Shown here piece after piece: positions 35,995-47,611 of a stretch of 64,000 bases of DNA. Positions within the stretch are counted from its first letter, which is position 1; the number at the start of each line of letters is the position of its first letter. The position numbers and the translations under genes are program-made. Location of the stretch: assembly GCA_027575765.1 (NCBI GenBank), contig JANBPT010000111.1, forward strand, positions 1-64,000, written 5' to 3'. The notes beneath the pieces were generated by a model. That model searched no databases, was not told where the DNA came from, and saw nothing but the letters and a program-made list of their open reading frames with translations. This DNA comes from Tieghemiomyces parasiticus (taxonomy: Eukaryota > Kickxellomycota > Dimargaritomycetes > Dimargaritales > Dimargaritaceae).

Positions 35995-37869
35995 CTATAA
36001 TGGGAAATAGGATCCATCACGATTGTATACGGCCCCAGCCTCGAGTAACTGTAAGGGGGGGGGGGCAATTCAGAAGCGGTCAGCAGAACGGAAATTCCGA
36101 AGTTAAAAAAAGATACTAGGAACCCTCGTCAGTTGCCAAACACTAGGGTGAGGTGGTGGCCAGAGTGTAGACCGCGCGCTTTTAACCAGTCCGGATGAGA
36201 CCAATGACTTACCTGATCCAGCACGTCGTTGAGACCGGTGTCGCCTAACTCGACGAACCGTCGCCGGAGGTTAACGAGGCTTTCACCGCGGTCCGCGGCG
36301 GCGCGGATGGCGGCTTCCACTTCGACCTGGCGACTGTGGGTGTTCAGGTTGAGCTGGGCGATATCGGTGGCCTGATCGATCGCTTCAAAGTCGGTATCGT
36401 CCAGATCGTCAAAGAAGTCCATCGTAGTGTCCGTCGCGGCAGCGCTGGTGGCATTGGGCGCGGCGGGCTGTACAGTCTGCACGCTGGCCTGGGGCGGGCG
36501 GGAACCGCTCGGCTGATCATCGGCTAGTAAAGCTTCGACGAACCGAGAAGGGTGCCGGATCAGACCGCCCTGGGATTGGTTTGGTGGTGGGGCTGTCGGT
36601 AGGCCATATAAACGGGCGATATGCGGGGAGGCACCGCGATACGGAGATGTAGTAAGTTCATCCGCCCAGTCTTGCTGGGAAAACCCGGGGGTGCGCAGCT
36701 GAACGGGAGTCGAAGGGGCTGCCACGGCCAATGGTGGTTTAGACGCGGCCATATCGTCGGTGGTCGGGAATATGGCGGGAAAGTAGTGCTCCCGGTACAG
36801 TTGAATTGTCTCCAACGTGCGGAATGTGTCGTACATGACGTCGGTTTTTACGTCGCAGCTGACAGGTCGTGACGGGGGGGGGGAGTGAGTGAAACAGGGG
36901 TTAGATGAGAGCACGCTAGGAAGATTCACGTGTAATAGTTTTGTAAATGACGAGCTGTACAAGTCACCCTGCTTATAAAGTGATCCACGTGGCGGAATCC
37001 TACCTACTGCACCGGATTAGTCGCGTCGCGGGACCATGGTCCTGGCTGAACCCTGACAGGTTAGTAGGAGTGTCGACCAGCTCCCCCATCACCTCTACAC
37101 AGGCGCCCCGGCTGCCCTTGAGGTTCCCTCGCATCCGCTGGTGGTAATAACTCTGAACAGGGTCGGCAGTAGCTTCAAAATAGAACCCCACTCGACCAGT
37201 ACCATCATCTGGATTGGGTATCGTGCGATGGTCAGGGCAACAGCGCGTAACGATTAGCTGGAAGGACCCGAGGTAAGATACCGCGCGGATCCCTTAAACT
37301 ACCAGGGAATTACTCGATCAATTAAATACTATGCATACTCACCTAGAAAGTATACCGGTATAGGGACACCATCCTTACTGAGAGGGTAGGGAGGGACCGA
37401 GCCATTGATTTGGTTATTGGTGGTAGAAAAATCGAGAATACCGGTCAACCTGATGAGATGATGGTATAAGATGACAAACGAGCAAAATCAGGGGATCGAG
37501 GAGCTAGGTTAGTGGCAACCTGGAACGCCAAAGGTTGAAAGAACAATGGGGCGTCTCATCCGATTGCCCCGAGACATAGCCTAGTGTCCCGCGGTTGCCA
37601 GACAGGTGACTGAATAAGGGGTAAGGCGGTCCTCACTCGAAACTAAGGTAGCAACCTGATTAAAACGCAAAGTATTGCGGTTACACATACCTAACTCGGC
37701 TGAAAGTCAACGTTACCGGGCCATTGGTAGAAGGTACAGCGAAGGAACCGGCTCGGGCACTGACCTGGAACTGCCTGTGAGCTCCATCGGTGATAGTTGA
37801 TGCCTGGGCAGCGGAGCAAGGCCGGGCTCGCAGGAGGTCGCTGACAAAGAGACAGCGGTGGCTCTCCAT
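35995..37869 (-). CDS. STN1: STN1-like telomere-capping protein (CST complex)
   Basis: Five exons on the minus strand, all phases consistent: 37869-37691, 37377-37343, 37208-37004, 36858-36213 and 36048-35995, giving 372 residues. The N-terminal OB fold matches STN1: CLFVSDLLRARP for the lead helix, VTLTFSRVSKDG, then the strand VYFLDDGTGRVGFYFE, then ACVEVMGEL. After the OB fold, TFRTLETIQLYREHYF matches the conserved LE-x-LYR-x-Y stretch. A long linker follows, including an acidic patch FFDDLDDTDFEAID. The C-terminus forms a winged helix ending LLEAGAVYNRDGSYFPL. STN1 works with TEN1 and CTC1/CDC13 at telomere ends and with primase-polymerase alpha. The start is the first in-frame ATG, and a short upstream exon cannot be excluded. 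The gene is divergent from RPS23 and convergent with THYN1. Confidence 0.72.
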
Positions 37870-38634
37870 CGCAATTCGCGGCCGTTGATAAGTTCAGAGC
37901 CGCTAGGTATGAAGGTGCGAGAAACGGCTGGTGCAGAATGCGTAGTTGGGGTCGTTGAATACCGGCTAGCATGTATCGTTGGTGATGGTTGGCGCCCGCA
38001 TTAACTATTGGGTCCAGCGTCGGGGAGGATGGCAGGGAGGGAGGGTTTAGGCGACTAACCGAGTGGGATAGTATGAAGGCTTGGAAATAATCTCCGCGTT
38101 GGATACAACTACATCCGCAAGGGCTGGTAGGATGGGCAGGAATACTGTGCCATTATGTTGCCCATGCCCTCATGATTGATTCGCAATGCGCAGTACTCCA
38201 CTCTTCGGCCTTTTCTAGCTGACTCTGCTGACCCACTCTAGTTGTTTACTCTCGCGTACCTTACCATACCTGACTGACGTGCCGCAGTTGCCATTTCGTC
38301 CTTGGTGAGGATGGCCGCTTGGTATATATTTAGCATCACGTGGTATTAAAGTTTCGTCTCCCCACCTACAATACCTAGAAGGCCAAACGCCTACAATTCC
38401 TTGGGAAGCAGCTTGGGGGCCAGTGGCACGTAGCTAGTGGCCAAAAGTGCCACCGTTAGGAGCGGGGGGAGGGAAGAGGACAGGATCCTCTTTCAGGCCC
38501 TAAATCAGCTAGGCGGTATATCAAATATCTATAGTGGCTCGCTCATTGTCTTGCTCTCCCTCTTTTCACTCTTGTCCACACACATCATTTTTCATCCGTC
38601 TCACCGGATTTACGGATAATACACATCAGTCACC

Positions 38635-39523
38635 ATGGGTACGTTGTTGATACCGCTGCATACCCTGAGGCCATAGCTGACACCCGGACGACACGTCGTA
38701 CCCTTGCCGGCTACGCTAATTAGTCATGGACGGACGGATGGATGGATTTCCCCATGCCGACGGCGCCACCATTCCAAACCGTTGGATCGTGGAGAAAGTG
38801 ACGGTATCCATCCGTCTGTTTGATAGCGTGGCCCAGACAAGCCGGCTCTCATACTGGTGGGCAACGCACGGATGATACGCTTGTCAGCTTCATTCGGATT
38901 GGCTTCACAACCAGCAGACCGGATCGGAATCAGGTTCGCCTGGTACATCAGACGGATCATATTAGATGCCAGTAAACCACGGAAACTGGATTCTCCCCAT
39001 AATTCCTAGGTAGAATCCCCCATGCCACTTTAACCATCGCTAACGCCTTCCTATCCTGTCCTTTACCGCTTACTATGTGCCTTCACCTCTAACAGGTAAG
39101 CCGAAAGGTATCAACGCCGCCCGCAAGCTCCGCACCACGCGCCGCCTGAACCGCTGGGCGGATAAGCACTACAAGAAGCGTGCCCTCGGTACCGCCTTCA
39201 AGTCGTCGCCCTTTGGTGGTTCCTCGCACGCCAAGGGTATCGTGCTGGAGAAGATTGGTGTGGAGGCCAAGCAGCCCAACTCCGCTATCCGCAAGTGCGT
39301 TCGTGTCCAGCTCATCAAGAACGGCAAGAAGATCACCGCTTTCGTGCCTAACGACGGTTGTCTCAACTACGTTGATGAGAACGACGAGGTTCTGATTGCC
39401 GGTTTCGGTCGTAAGGGCCGCGCCGTGGGTGATATTCCCGGTGTCCGTTTCAAGGTCGTCAAGGTCTCCGGCGTGTCTCTGATTGCCCTGTACAAGGAGA
39501 AGAAGGAGAAGCCCCGCTCTTAA
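38635..39523 (+). CDS. RPS23: Cytosolic ribosomal protein uS12 (RPS23)
   Basis: Exon 1 is only the four bases ATGG (38635-38638), followed by a GTACGT donor. Exon 2 runs 39096-39523 after TCTAACAG. The join gives [14 protein letters not shown] and a 143-residue protein, the exact length of eukaryotic uS12. Family signatures are intact: [35 protein letters not shown], the decoding-centre loop VPNDGCLN, and FKVVKV near the C-terminus, ending KEKKEKPRS. The protein sits in the decoding centre of the 40S subunit. An intron directly after the start codon is common in fungal ribosomal protein genes. This intron is 457 bases long and contains a long inverted repeat (38728-38821). Codon use is strongly biased, as expected for high expression. 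Confidence 0.97.
38728..38821 (+). repeat. Long inverted repeat in the RPS23 intron
   Basis: Bases 38733-38743 are a perfect reverse complement of 38806-38816 (11 bp). Outward pairing continues to 38728/38821 with two Watson-Crick and three G-U pairs, giving a potential 16-bp stem closed by a 62-base loop. It lies on the sense strand of the intron. I could not place clear C/D or H/ACA snoRNA boxes. Confidence 0.6.
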
Positions 39524-39904
39524 ACTGGTTGTTGTGCCCTCTCGCACCCCGTGGCCAATTTCCACCAGCGCTCGGACTCCGGTTACCATTTCCAATGCGT
39601 GGCTTGGGACTCATCATCGTGGCCCCCGTTTACGTTTGTATCCGCACCGCCGCCGTGGCGTTGCCCTGTTGACTGTACTTCTCTTCGTCCATTAAAACAC
39701 CAACCACCCATATCCTAGCTCAACTGCCTATAAACCCATCCCTTGTGATTAGCATGCCTTGTCAGGCTAAGTACCAGTCCGAATGTCCAAGTGGTCGCCC
39801 TTCCTCCATTTTCAGTCACTATCTTTAAGACAGAATAGGAATTTCGACATGTGTTGTCGGATTAGGAATATTTATTGTCCACTGCGGTTGCGCGCAACTG
39901 TATA

Positions 39905-41426
39905 CTATAACAGGTCCCTCTGGCCGAAGATGCGGTTGACTAGGGTGATGACGGTGTTGACTGAGGCGGCCCGTGACAAGTCCGTGGGTTTCTAGCAAAG
40001 ATATGTTAATATACGGTAACGGGGCAAACTCGGTTAGTTTGGCTATCCCATCGATTGTCGCATTAACGTTGCGCGCATTGAGGTGTTCGATGCACTTACC
40101 AGGCGACGCCGGACCTCGGCACACTCGCGGCAGAGCGCCCGTAGCACGTAAATATCGTCGGCGTCCAACAGAGGATCCAAGCGAAGCAATAGGGAGTATA
40201 TCCAGTAACACTTCCGGCGGGTAATTATGCGGTGTGGATGGGGGCGAGTTAGGATGGGTACCGTATTGAATACCAAGGCTGCACTCGGCTCGCTTCTGCC
40301 AAGCCCTGCGGTGCGGTACAGTAGTCTGGCATATTAGCACCTACCCGCTCGGCGGTTATCGCGTCGTCTCGTAGCCATTCGCCATGGAACCGGAGAAGGC
40401 GGACCACCATGTGCTGTTTAGTGAAGAGTAGGAGTTGACACGTCGAGTGCTTGGTTAGGGTCTTGCCGAGCCAAACGGATGCGCTAATCTAGTCATATGT
40501 GACTGCTACACAGTCGAACTTGCCTGCTCCATACGGAAGAGCGCGAGCCGGGTCGGTTGACATCCTTGCCGAGATGGTGTAGTCCGGCCGAGGGGATCCG
40601 CGATACCGCTAGGCCGCTCTAGAAGCGCCCGCGGGGTCGACCCATAACAATGGACTAGCCAGCCTTTGCTGTCGTTATTATTTGGGATTGGACTGACGTC
40701 TGCGTCGCGGGATTCCGTGTGGCTACCTCCGCCAGACTGTCGATCCCGCCAGGTCTTAAAGTTGCGTTCGAAAGTCTGAACGGAACGAAAAAAATATAAA
40801 GGTAAAGGGGAGGGGTGTCGCAAGAGGTAAGTACAAGGCATTGCGATGGGTATTGACCAAATCAAGTAGCCGGGGGGGGCAGCCATCATCATGCTTGTAG
40901 GTAGAATGCTAAGTGGCTGTGCTATCCATGCCATTCAGCCGCATGGTGAAGTATACCTTCTTGCGCGACTGAAATTCGGCGGTCAGTTGCCTCTGCCAGG
41001 ATTTGCGGGGCTCTAATCCTGGGGGTGGCGGGGCACATGCCTCCATTGAGAACATGCCGTCTCTCGCGGGCGCAGGTTGGTGGGGTCTAGCGGTAGGCAC
41101 TTCACTGGCCGGTGGAGGCGCATTTCTGGCCACGATGACGTGGGGAATACTGCGTGCTTCATTTCTAGCCGGTTATGAAGTACAATTCGATTTGAAAGCA
41201 ATCAGGTATTAGGAGCGCCTTGGTGTCCGGGCGAAGTTGACCCGTATAGGCTGGTGTGAGAAGCAGGACTGCACCAGAGCAGGCAGGTTGTACTGCTGCG
41301 TGATACCTACCTGACCATGCGAAGATATTCCGCTGCGCTGGACGGTGGCCCCTGTATGGCCCAGTCAATGGTTTTGGCAGTACATGGCTTCTTAGCGGCA
41401 GCGGATGGGGCTGGACTTTGCGCCAT
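39905..41426 (-). CDS. GEMIN2: Gemin2 / SIP1 / BRR1 homologue, SMN complex subunit
   Basis: Seven exons on the minus strand, phase-consistent: 41426-41311, 41164-41106, 41018-40957, 40775-40524, 40413-40345, 40210-40100 and 39991-39905, giving 251 residues (animal Gemin2 is about 280). The conserved blocks appear in order: AAEYLRMV, then SIPHVIVARN, then SWQRQLTAEFQ, then NFKTWRDRQ, then KGWLVHC, then RMEQ joined to HMVVRLLRFHGEWL, then CYWIYSLLLRLDPLL with RECAEVRRRL, and finally VNRIFGQRDLL at the stop. Gemin2 binds Sm proteins during cytoplasmic assembly of spliceosomal snRNPs. The start ATG is in frame with an N-terminal Ala/Lys-rich tail. The intron at 40414-40523 uses a GC donor. The gene shares a 550-base divergent promoter region with UTP11. 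Confidence 0.85.
40414..40523 (-). other. GC-AG intron in Gemin2
   Basis: The exon ends in CAG and the intron begins GCAAGT, the usual context of GC-AG introns. It ends in AAACAG. Alignment to the Gemin2 block (RMNQ in animals, RMEQ here, followed directly by a hydrophobic helix) requires the join exactly at this point. Reading through would hit a stop after five codons. Confidence 0.75.
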
Positions 41427-41978
41427 TGTGCTAATGAGCGGCTGGGCAACAGAAATAATGGGTACTGCTATTATTCGAAAGTGGGTCAGATGGCTAGCTC
41501 CGGAATTTACTGTAGATTTGCGAGGCTAAGGGTAGCGGGCGGGAATTGCGGAGATGGGAGGGGGGGGGGGCTGAGCAGTAGCTTTGGGTGACTGGGATTC
41601 ATAGAGAGCCATGTACGCTCTCAGTCGCCAAAGGATATGTCGATGTGGTCGGGCGAGTCCAACTGGTGCTGTCGACCTTTTGTCACGTGATTATCAAGCC
41701 CAGTAGCCTTGCCGAAGAAAAAAGAAAAAAAATCCATGGCCAGTGGTGGTAGCCTAGAGCGTTGGTTCCTCCCTGTACCTCGGGGTGGGGCAGGGTGGAG
41801 TAAGGTGTAGACAAACCTGCTACAGTCAACCATGGTAATGTGCCTTTACGACCTCCCAGGCCCTTGTCCCGAATTCCGCCCTATACTCACCACCCTGTTG
41901 GCTCTCTATTCTTTTGCAAACACCTACGCCCCACACACCCATTTGCCTCATATCCGGCTTAAAAGCCCCTAGCCCGTT

Positions 41979-43599
41979 ATGTCGTCGATTCGCAATGCCA
42001 TCTCGCGCCCGGCGTATCGGGAGCGCGCTCAGCCGGTCAGCCGCGAGGAGCTGGGCCATCTGGAGAAGCGCAAGGACTACCTCATTCGGGCGCAGAAGAC
42101 CAAGCAGGAGAAAAAGCGCATTAAGTTCCTGGCTGAGAAGGCCCGTTTGCGTAACCCCGACGAGTTCCACCCGTCGATGGTCAGCGTCAAGGGCAAGGTG
42201 AGTCAAAGACTATGGTAGTAGCCAGATGGCAAAGGTGGCAGATGCCAGAGCTTGGTCACGTTGGTGCCGCCACCCGGTTGGATATAGCTATCCAAAGTGC
42301 AATATTATAGATGACAAGACTGACTCCAAACCACTGTCGCTTCTCGGCCACTTTCACCTTACGCGGAACGATAGAGCGGCGAAGCCTTGCTCATGGACAA
42401 CAAGGCAAATAGAGAGGAATACAATTCCCTTGTCGAGTCCCAAGATCTCCGCTACATTCGGGCCTGCATACAGACCGAACGCAAGGTAAGCCCTTAGACC
42501 ATTTGTACTAATTGCGTAGTCCACGACAGCCCGCTTTGGTTAGACCGCGTAACAGCTTATAACGCCATCAAGGTGATAAATCACTAACGACATTCCTACG
42601 CCGGTTGAATTCTTTGACCTTCGCGGATTTCTCAGAAAATTGACCGTCTGCAGTCTGCGATCGACCTGCTTAATACCGGGCTGGGTGATATGGCGCAGGA
42701 GGATGACTCCGAGGAAGAGGAGGAGCCCCAAGTCAAGCCGAAGGCCAAGACCAACCACACCGTGTTCGTGGATACCGTAGAAGACCGTAAGTGCCATTCC
42801 CCGCTATTACGTGGCTATTGGGCAATAGCCGCAGCTTGTCCGCTGGCCAGGCTGCATAGGGCACCCGAGGCCGGCCAACCTACCCCCAGATTCCCCCAGT
42901 GGCTAAGTCCTTACCACCTGTTACTGCACACCACATCACTACGCCCCTACGCTGACCCTGTCTCCTCAGTCCAACGGTTCGATCCGGCTACGCACTTCCA
43001 AACACCTGGGAACCTGCTCAAGCGCAAGTACAACCGCCCACGGGTCAGCCAACTTGCGAGTTACGAGGTACCGGAGCTCGACCCCAAGGTCCGCCAGGTA
43101 AGTGACGCTATGGTATCGCTTTAGAGGGCTGCCTTCAAGGCCTCTAGACCGCGCGGCAGCCACCTTGGCCGTCTATTGAGGTTCCGGCAAGCAGCCCGAC
43201 TCATCACACCCATCCACGTTCTGCCACCCCGCCGCTTTTACCATGCTACCAGGAGAACGAACGCAGGCGCTTCCGGATGCTCAAGGAGCTGGACTCCCGA
43301 CTCGACCGTGAGCGCATCATGGCTCTGGCGGAGAAACAGTTGATGGCGAATGCCCTCAAAAAGGTTAGTTCTATATTTTGTTCACTTGGCCACTTTATAA
43401 GTTCGTTTTGTGGCAGGGTCGCCAGCCCGATGCGTTCTATACGTCGACCCCCCATCACTAACCAAGTTGTTGGCTCGTATGTTGCACTTTACCGCCTCTG
43501 ATTCCGTTATGACCACAGGACAAGAGCGAAAAAATGGTTGTCGGCAAAGACAAGGACGGGATTCCTATCTATAAGTTCAAAGCAGAGCGCAAGCGGTAA
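41979..43599 (+). CDS. UTP11: UTP11, U3 snoRNP / SSU processome protein
   Basis: Six exons: 41979-42197, 42375-42485, 42636-42786, 42970-43097, 43253-43363 and 43519-43599. All phases agree and give 266 residues, close to the usual length of about 250. The N-terminus MSSIRNAISRPAYRERAQP, then HLEKRKDYLIRA and FLAEKARLRNPDEF, is diagnostic for UTP11. Later blocks are VESQDLRYIRACIQTERK, TVFVDTVED, a FNRPR-like KYNRPRVSQL and a basic tail ending FKAERKR. UTP11 acts in the nucleolus in 18S rRNA maturation with the U3 snoRNP. Much of the protein is charged and likely helical. The acceptor of exon 2 was chosen by phase and is the least certain join. It fits functionally with MPP10, another U3-associated protein at the right end, although the two genes are not adjacent. 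Confidence 0.93.
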
Positions 43600-44197
43600 T
43601 GTTTTCCTAATTTTGTTGCTGGTGCGCCTGTTAGTTACTACATATCTTTTACAACTGTGTTCCGTGTTCTGACCTGAACCGTCTTTATAAAATCACCGTC
43701 AACTCTGTTAGTGCTTATTCTATGTACACGCAACGGGGGATCTGTTCTAGTTAGCAGGACCCTTTTGGAGCCGTCCATACAATACTCCCAGCTGGGGACA
43801 CCTCTGGCTTTACAGGGCCGGTCAGGGTGAAAGTGAGGCGGCTGTCGTTGTAGAGTTCATATATAGCGGAGGATAGTTAGCCTCCGCTCCTCCCACCATC
43901 TGACTGCGGGTATGTTCCTCTTGGGCTCAGGCGAGGGGAAAAGGAGGGGGGGAGCTCGGATCGGCTACCATCGCCCCCAGCACAGGGATGCGCGCAGCTC
44001 CGCCCCTCATCTGCCAGCCTGGATCGAGTCCACAGAAAAAAGTTGCCCTCGGGCTGATTCATTACCAAGCCTGCATCAGCCGCTGCTCGTTACTTCCCGC
44101 CCGTTTCTCCACTCGGCACCATTGCGCCCTACTCTACTCCCTAGCACCATTCTGCCTCTCCCTATTTCTTTTGTTTTTCCCCCGAATCACCCTCAAG
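43600..44197. other. Promoter region of eIF3k, with TATA-like box
   Basis: About 600 bases between the UTP11 stop and the eIF3k start. A TATATA at 43860-43865 followed by a G-rich then C/T-rich leader is the likely promoter. No other gene is visible. Confidence 0.4.
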
Positions 44198-45043
44198 ATG
44201 GAGTCCACTCTCAGCCCCTCCACTCGTCCTGAGGCGATCAACCAGCTCATCAACAGCGTCGAGCGGTACAACCCCGACAATGTTGAGGTGTTGGAGGAGT
44301 ACCTGAACGCCCAGTGCGAGTCAAACGAGAACGATCTCACCGCCAACCTGGCTGTCCTCAAGCTGTACCAGTTCAACCCCCACCTGCTTAACGTGTCGGC
44401 TCTCGTCAAGATCCTGATGAAGGCTCTCACCCGGTTCTACGATGCTGACTTCAACCTGTGTCTGTGCCTCCTGAGCGAGCTAATCGTAAGTGGGACATCA
44501 CTGAGTAGTTTTGGGGGGTAGGCTGGCATGTCAAAGCCCGTGGTCCCCTCCATACGGGCTACTTGACCCACTAGCTCTTTCATACTAATCTTCTTCTCCT
44601 CCTACACCCGCACCACCGTCTTCCCTGCCAACGCGCGCCGTACCATACAGGTTGCCGAGGAGCCTGTCGCCAAGGTCATTGAGCTCAAGCAATACCTTGA
44701 GGAGGCTCAGTTTGGCAACTTTTGGACCGCACTCAACAGCGGTTACTTCGTGGAGACCCTGGCTGAGATGAAGGACTACAGTTGGTCGATGCGCCAGACC
44801 ATCTCCCATGTCGTGTCCTTGGCTTACCAGACCATCGACCAGGCGCTGCTGGAGGACTACTTTAACCTGCAAGGCGCGGAGCTCGCCGAGTACCTGGATA
44901 CGCTAAAGTGGTCTCTTGACACCGCCACGGGCGTTGTGAGCATTCCGCTCAACGATAGCAACCAGGTCGAGCCTACCGTCATCACGGAGAACGTGCAGTT
45001 CGCCCAGCTCACCAAGATCATCGGTCATTCCAGTGCGCTCTAA
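44198..45043 (+). CDS. eIF3k: Translation initiation factor eIF3 subunit K
   Basis: Two exons, 44198-44485 and 44651-45043, joined in phase 0, give 226 residues (human eIF3k has 218). The start MESTLSPSTRPEAIN was chosen over an upstream in-frame ATG at 43988, which lies in the leader. Signatures are INSVERYNPDNVEVLEEYL, ANLAVLKLYQFNPHLLN, FNLCLCLLSELI, and in exon 2 FGNFWTALNSG with a PCI-type helical tail SHVVSLAYQTIDQALLEDYF. eIF3k is a PCI-domain member of the eIF3 complex on the 40S subunit and is absent from budding yeast, so its presence fits a fungus outside Saccharomycotina. The gene is convergent with the V-ATPase c gene, with 334 bases between the stops. Confidence 0.95.
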
Positions 45044-45377
45044 TCTGGTCCAGTACCCCACCTCGCCAGCCACTCTTCATTTCAGCTTTCTTGTTCATTA
45101 TCGCCGGTTGGACATCACCACATCATGATTGAGCGCAAGGCCAGTTACTAGTACCAATACATCGATTCAGCAGGTGCTCAGGGTTATGCCGAAGTCGTTT
45201 TCTGAAGAGACAGTATATTTTTAGTAAGGCCCGAAGGACAAGATCAGTAGAGGTGTGAATGGGACGTAATGAAATACGAAAAAAATAAGGAACGAAGCAC
45301 TGAAATTGTCAGGAAGGGAAGCGCACCACGGGTGGCCAACGGATACATTTCTCTAGCCGCTGCCCTGCTCGTAGATT

Positions 45378-46167
45378 CTACGCCGAGCATACGGCGTTAT
45401 CAGCCTTGGTATTGAGGATGAGGCCTACAATGAGGCCATACAGACCCAGTACCTCGGCGAAAATGAGAATAAGAACCATAGACACAAACAGGCGATTCTG
45501 CAGGGCGTAGCCGCGTACCGACGTGTCGCCGACAATACCGATGCAGTAGCCAGCAGCCAGACCCGTCAGACCCACCGAGAGGCCCGCGGCCATGTGCACG
45601 AAGCCTGAGTAGAGCGAGTAGCTGCCGGGCTTGGATAGGGATCCGGAGATTAGCACAGATGCCACTAGGCCGTACACAGCAATGATACCTGCCATGACCA
45701 CCGGGATGAGGGACTGTACAGGACGGAGGGTTGCGATTGGAGTGTCAAACGGGAGAGGCGGTGGACAGGGTGGTTAGGAACTAGGAGGTATGGTATAGAG
45801 GCCAGGGATGGAGGAGAAGGCATTGGGGAGCTCCTACAAAAGAGGGACATTTGGTGGCTATGACCACACGTACCTTCATGATGAGATGTGGGTAAAAAGT
45901 ACCCATACCGGAAATACCGATACCGGACTTGGCGGTACCGTAGGCGGCACCCATGGCTGCCAGGGTCGATACATCGAATTAGGGAGTAGGTTGGGCAGTA
46001 TGATGAAGGGAGGTCAGGTTTGGAGCTGATATACCTTAACACGTGCGGTCTCTCTATGCCGACTTGTAAGGTAGTTTAACGTGCCATGACTTACTGCTGA
46101 AGACCATGGCACCAAACACGCCGGCAAACCCGAAGAACGGGGCGAAGACAGGGCAGTGTTCAGACAT
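45378..46167 (-). CDS. VMA3: V-type ATPase proteolipid subunit c
   Basis: Three exons on the minus strand: 46167-46095, 45956-45874 and 45713-45378. The phases match and give 163 residues, the usual length for subunit c. The start [16 protein letters not shown] is typical. Four hydrophobic helices follow, with Gly-rich helix I ([11 protein letters not shown]), helix II ([13 protein letters not shown]), helix III ([16 protein letters not shown]) and helix IV ([16 protein letters not shown]). Helix IV carries the essential proton-binding Glu139. The protein forms the rotating c ring of the vacuolar proton pump. The segment after helix I ([12 protein letters not shown]) is unusual compared with the common MRPELIMK version. 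Introns fall after helix I begins and before helix II, in line with other fungal genes. It could be the c' paralogue, but the length and termini favour c. Confidence 0.96.
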
Positions 46168-47611
46168 GCCTCGGGAGGAAATGGGCTGGTACGGGTCATA
46201 GTGGGAGAAGGGACGGTTTGTAGGGGTGAGGGTTACGCGATGTTAGAAGTCAAGGTTGGGCAGCATCCCATATTCTCGGTCTACGCGAAAGGGGTGCGGG
46301 GTCACGACCGTTTGCGTGACAAATCGACATTCCCCATGAGGAGAAGACAATGGGTGGAAGTAACGTGCAGAGTCGCTGGGCATTACCTGATGGTTAAGTT
46401 CCGGTGACGGGTGTCAGGCCGATGAGGGATGGGCCGGCGGAGTGCAGTTAACGGCTTGGCGCGTAATTTGGTACCGGGGAGGGAATTGCGGGAAGAAGAA
46501 GGGATGTGGAGGTGTCATGAAGTGGCAGAGGGCGAAGAGACGGCAAAGAACGAATGGAGCGGGACGTAGAGAGGCCAAGGAATGCGGGGGTCAGTTCAAC
46601 CTGGGGAGGGGGAATGCGGGAGCGACCAAGAGCAAGTGGGCAACTAGGGGGGCTGGTGGAATGGGCGAGGCCTAGCCAGCCATTAAGCGCTGCGGGGTGG
46701 CCGAGCTTGGGGAGCGGCGAGTGTATGGCAGACGCCCACGGCGCACGGGAGACGAGCGGTAAGCGGGGCGAACCCCATCACAGGGGGCCGCGCGAACGAG
46801 AATATAATAATAATAGGGAAAAGAGGTAGGAAGGACGCAAGGCCACTGTCCTACCCAACCGAGCACGGCGTAACGACGCCTACGGCCAGCGAGGTGGTCT
46901 GCGTACTAAAGGAAGACGGAAGGCCCCATAGCCTCGGATGGGGTGTGTCCTACCCTGGTGACCTTGTACTCAACCAGTGGCCTACCCCCTCCCCCCCGTC
47001 TCCGCCTTACCGGTTGAATGGCTGAAAAAGTATGTGCAGGGCCACGTTCACCGCTCAACTCCGCCGGTTCGCTTCTGGTGTGCCGCTACTATGATCATGA
47101 TGAAGGACCGGGGACTGCTCATTGCTACGTGGTGCGGCTACGTGCTCTTTACTCCGGAAGCTTTTCCATCGGTACACACTGGCAGCAGTCAACGCCATGT
47201 GGGCCTCTGCCCAAAAGTAGCCGTGGTGACCCTTCAAACTTTTGGGTCAAAGCGCAGGCCACGGGTCTAGGTTTTTCAAGCTACGCTAGGGTTTCCCCTC
47301 TCCGGTTCTATGACGACGTGCGTTGTTCCCATGTGAATAATCGCCTCCATAGGGGCCATCAAGCGTCAAAGGTATCATGGTGTAGCTGGTATATGATTGG
47401 TAAGGGGGCTCTCCCACAAGGTATTCCATGGTCACCAGTCGTGAGCAATGGTGGATGGGAAGGTGTCCATTGACGACCTCAGGATAAAAGACGGCCAGAA
47501 AGTGGGAAACCCTCCCCCCAAGACTCCCTTCTGCCTCTCTAGCTGACATTTTCTACGGACATTCGGTATCTAGATTAGTTGCTGTAGCCCAACACTCGCT
47601 CTTTATACACC
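46168..47611. other. Intergenic region, divergent promoters
   Basis: About 1.4 kb between V-ATPase c (-) and the FAD oxidoreductase (+). It contains G/A-rich strand-biased sequence (46200-46850) and an AT-rich patch near 46800. I see no conserved coding segment. Confidence 0.5.
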
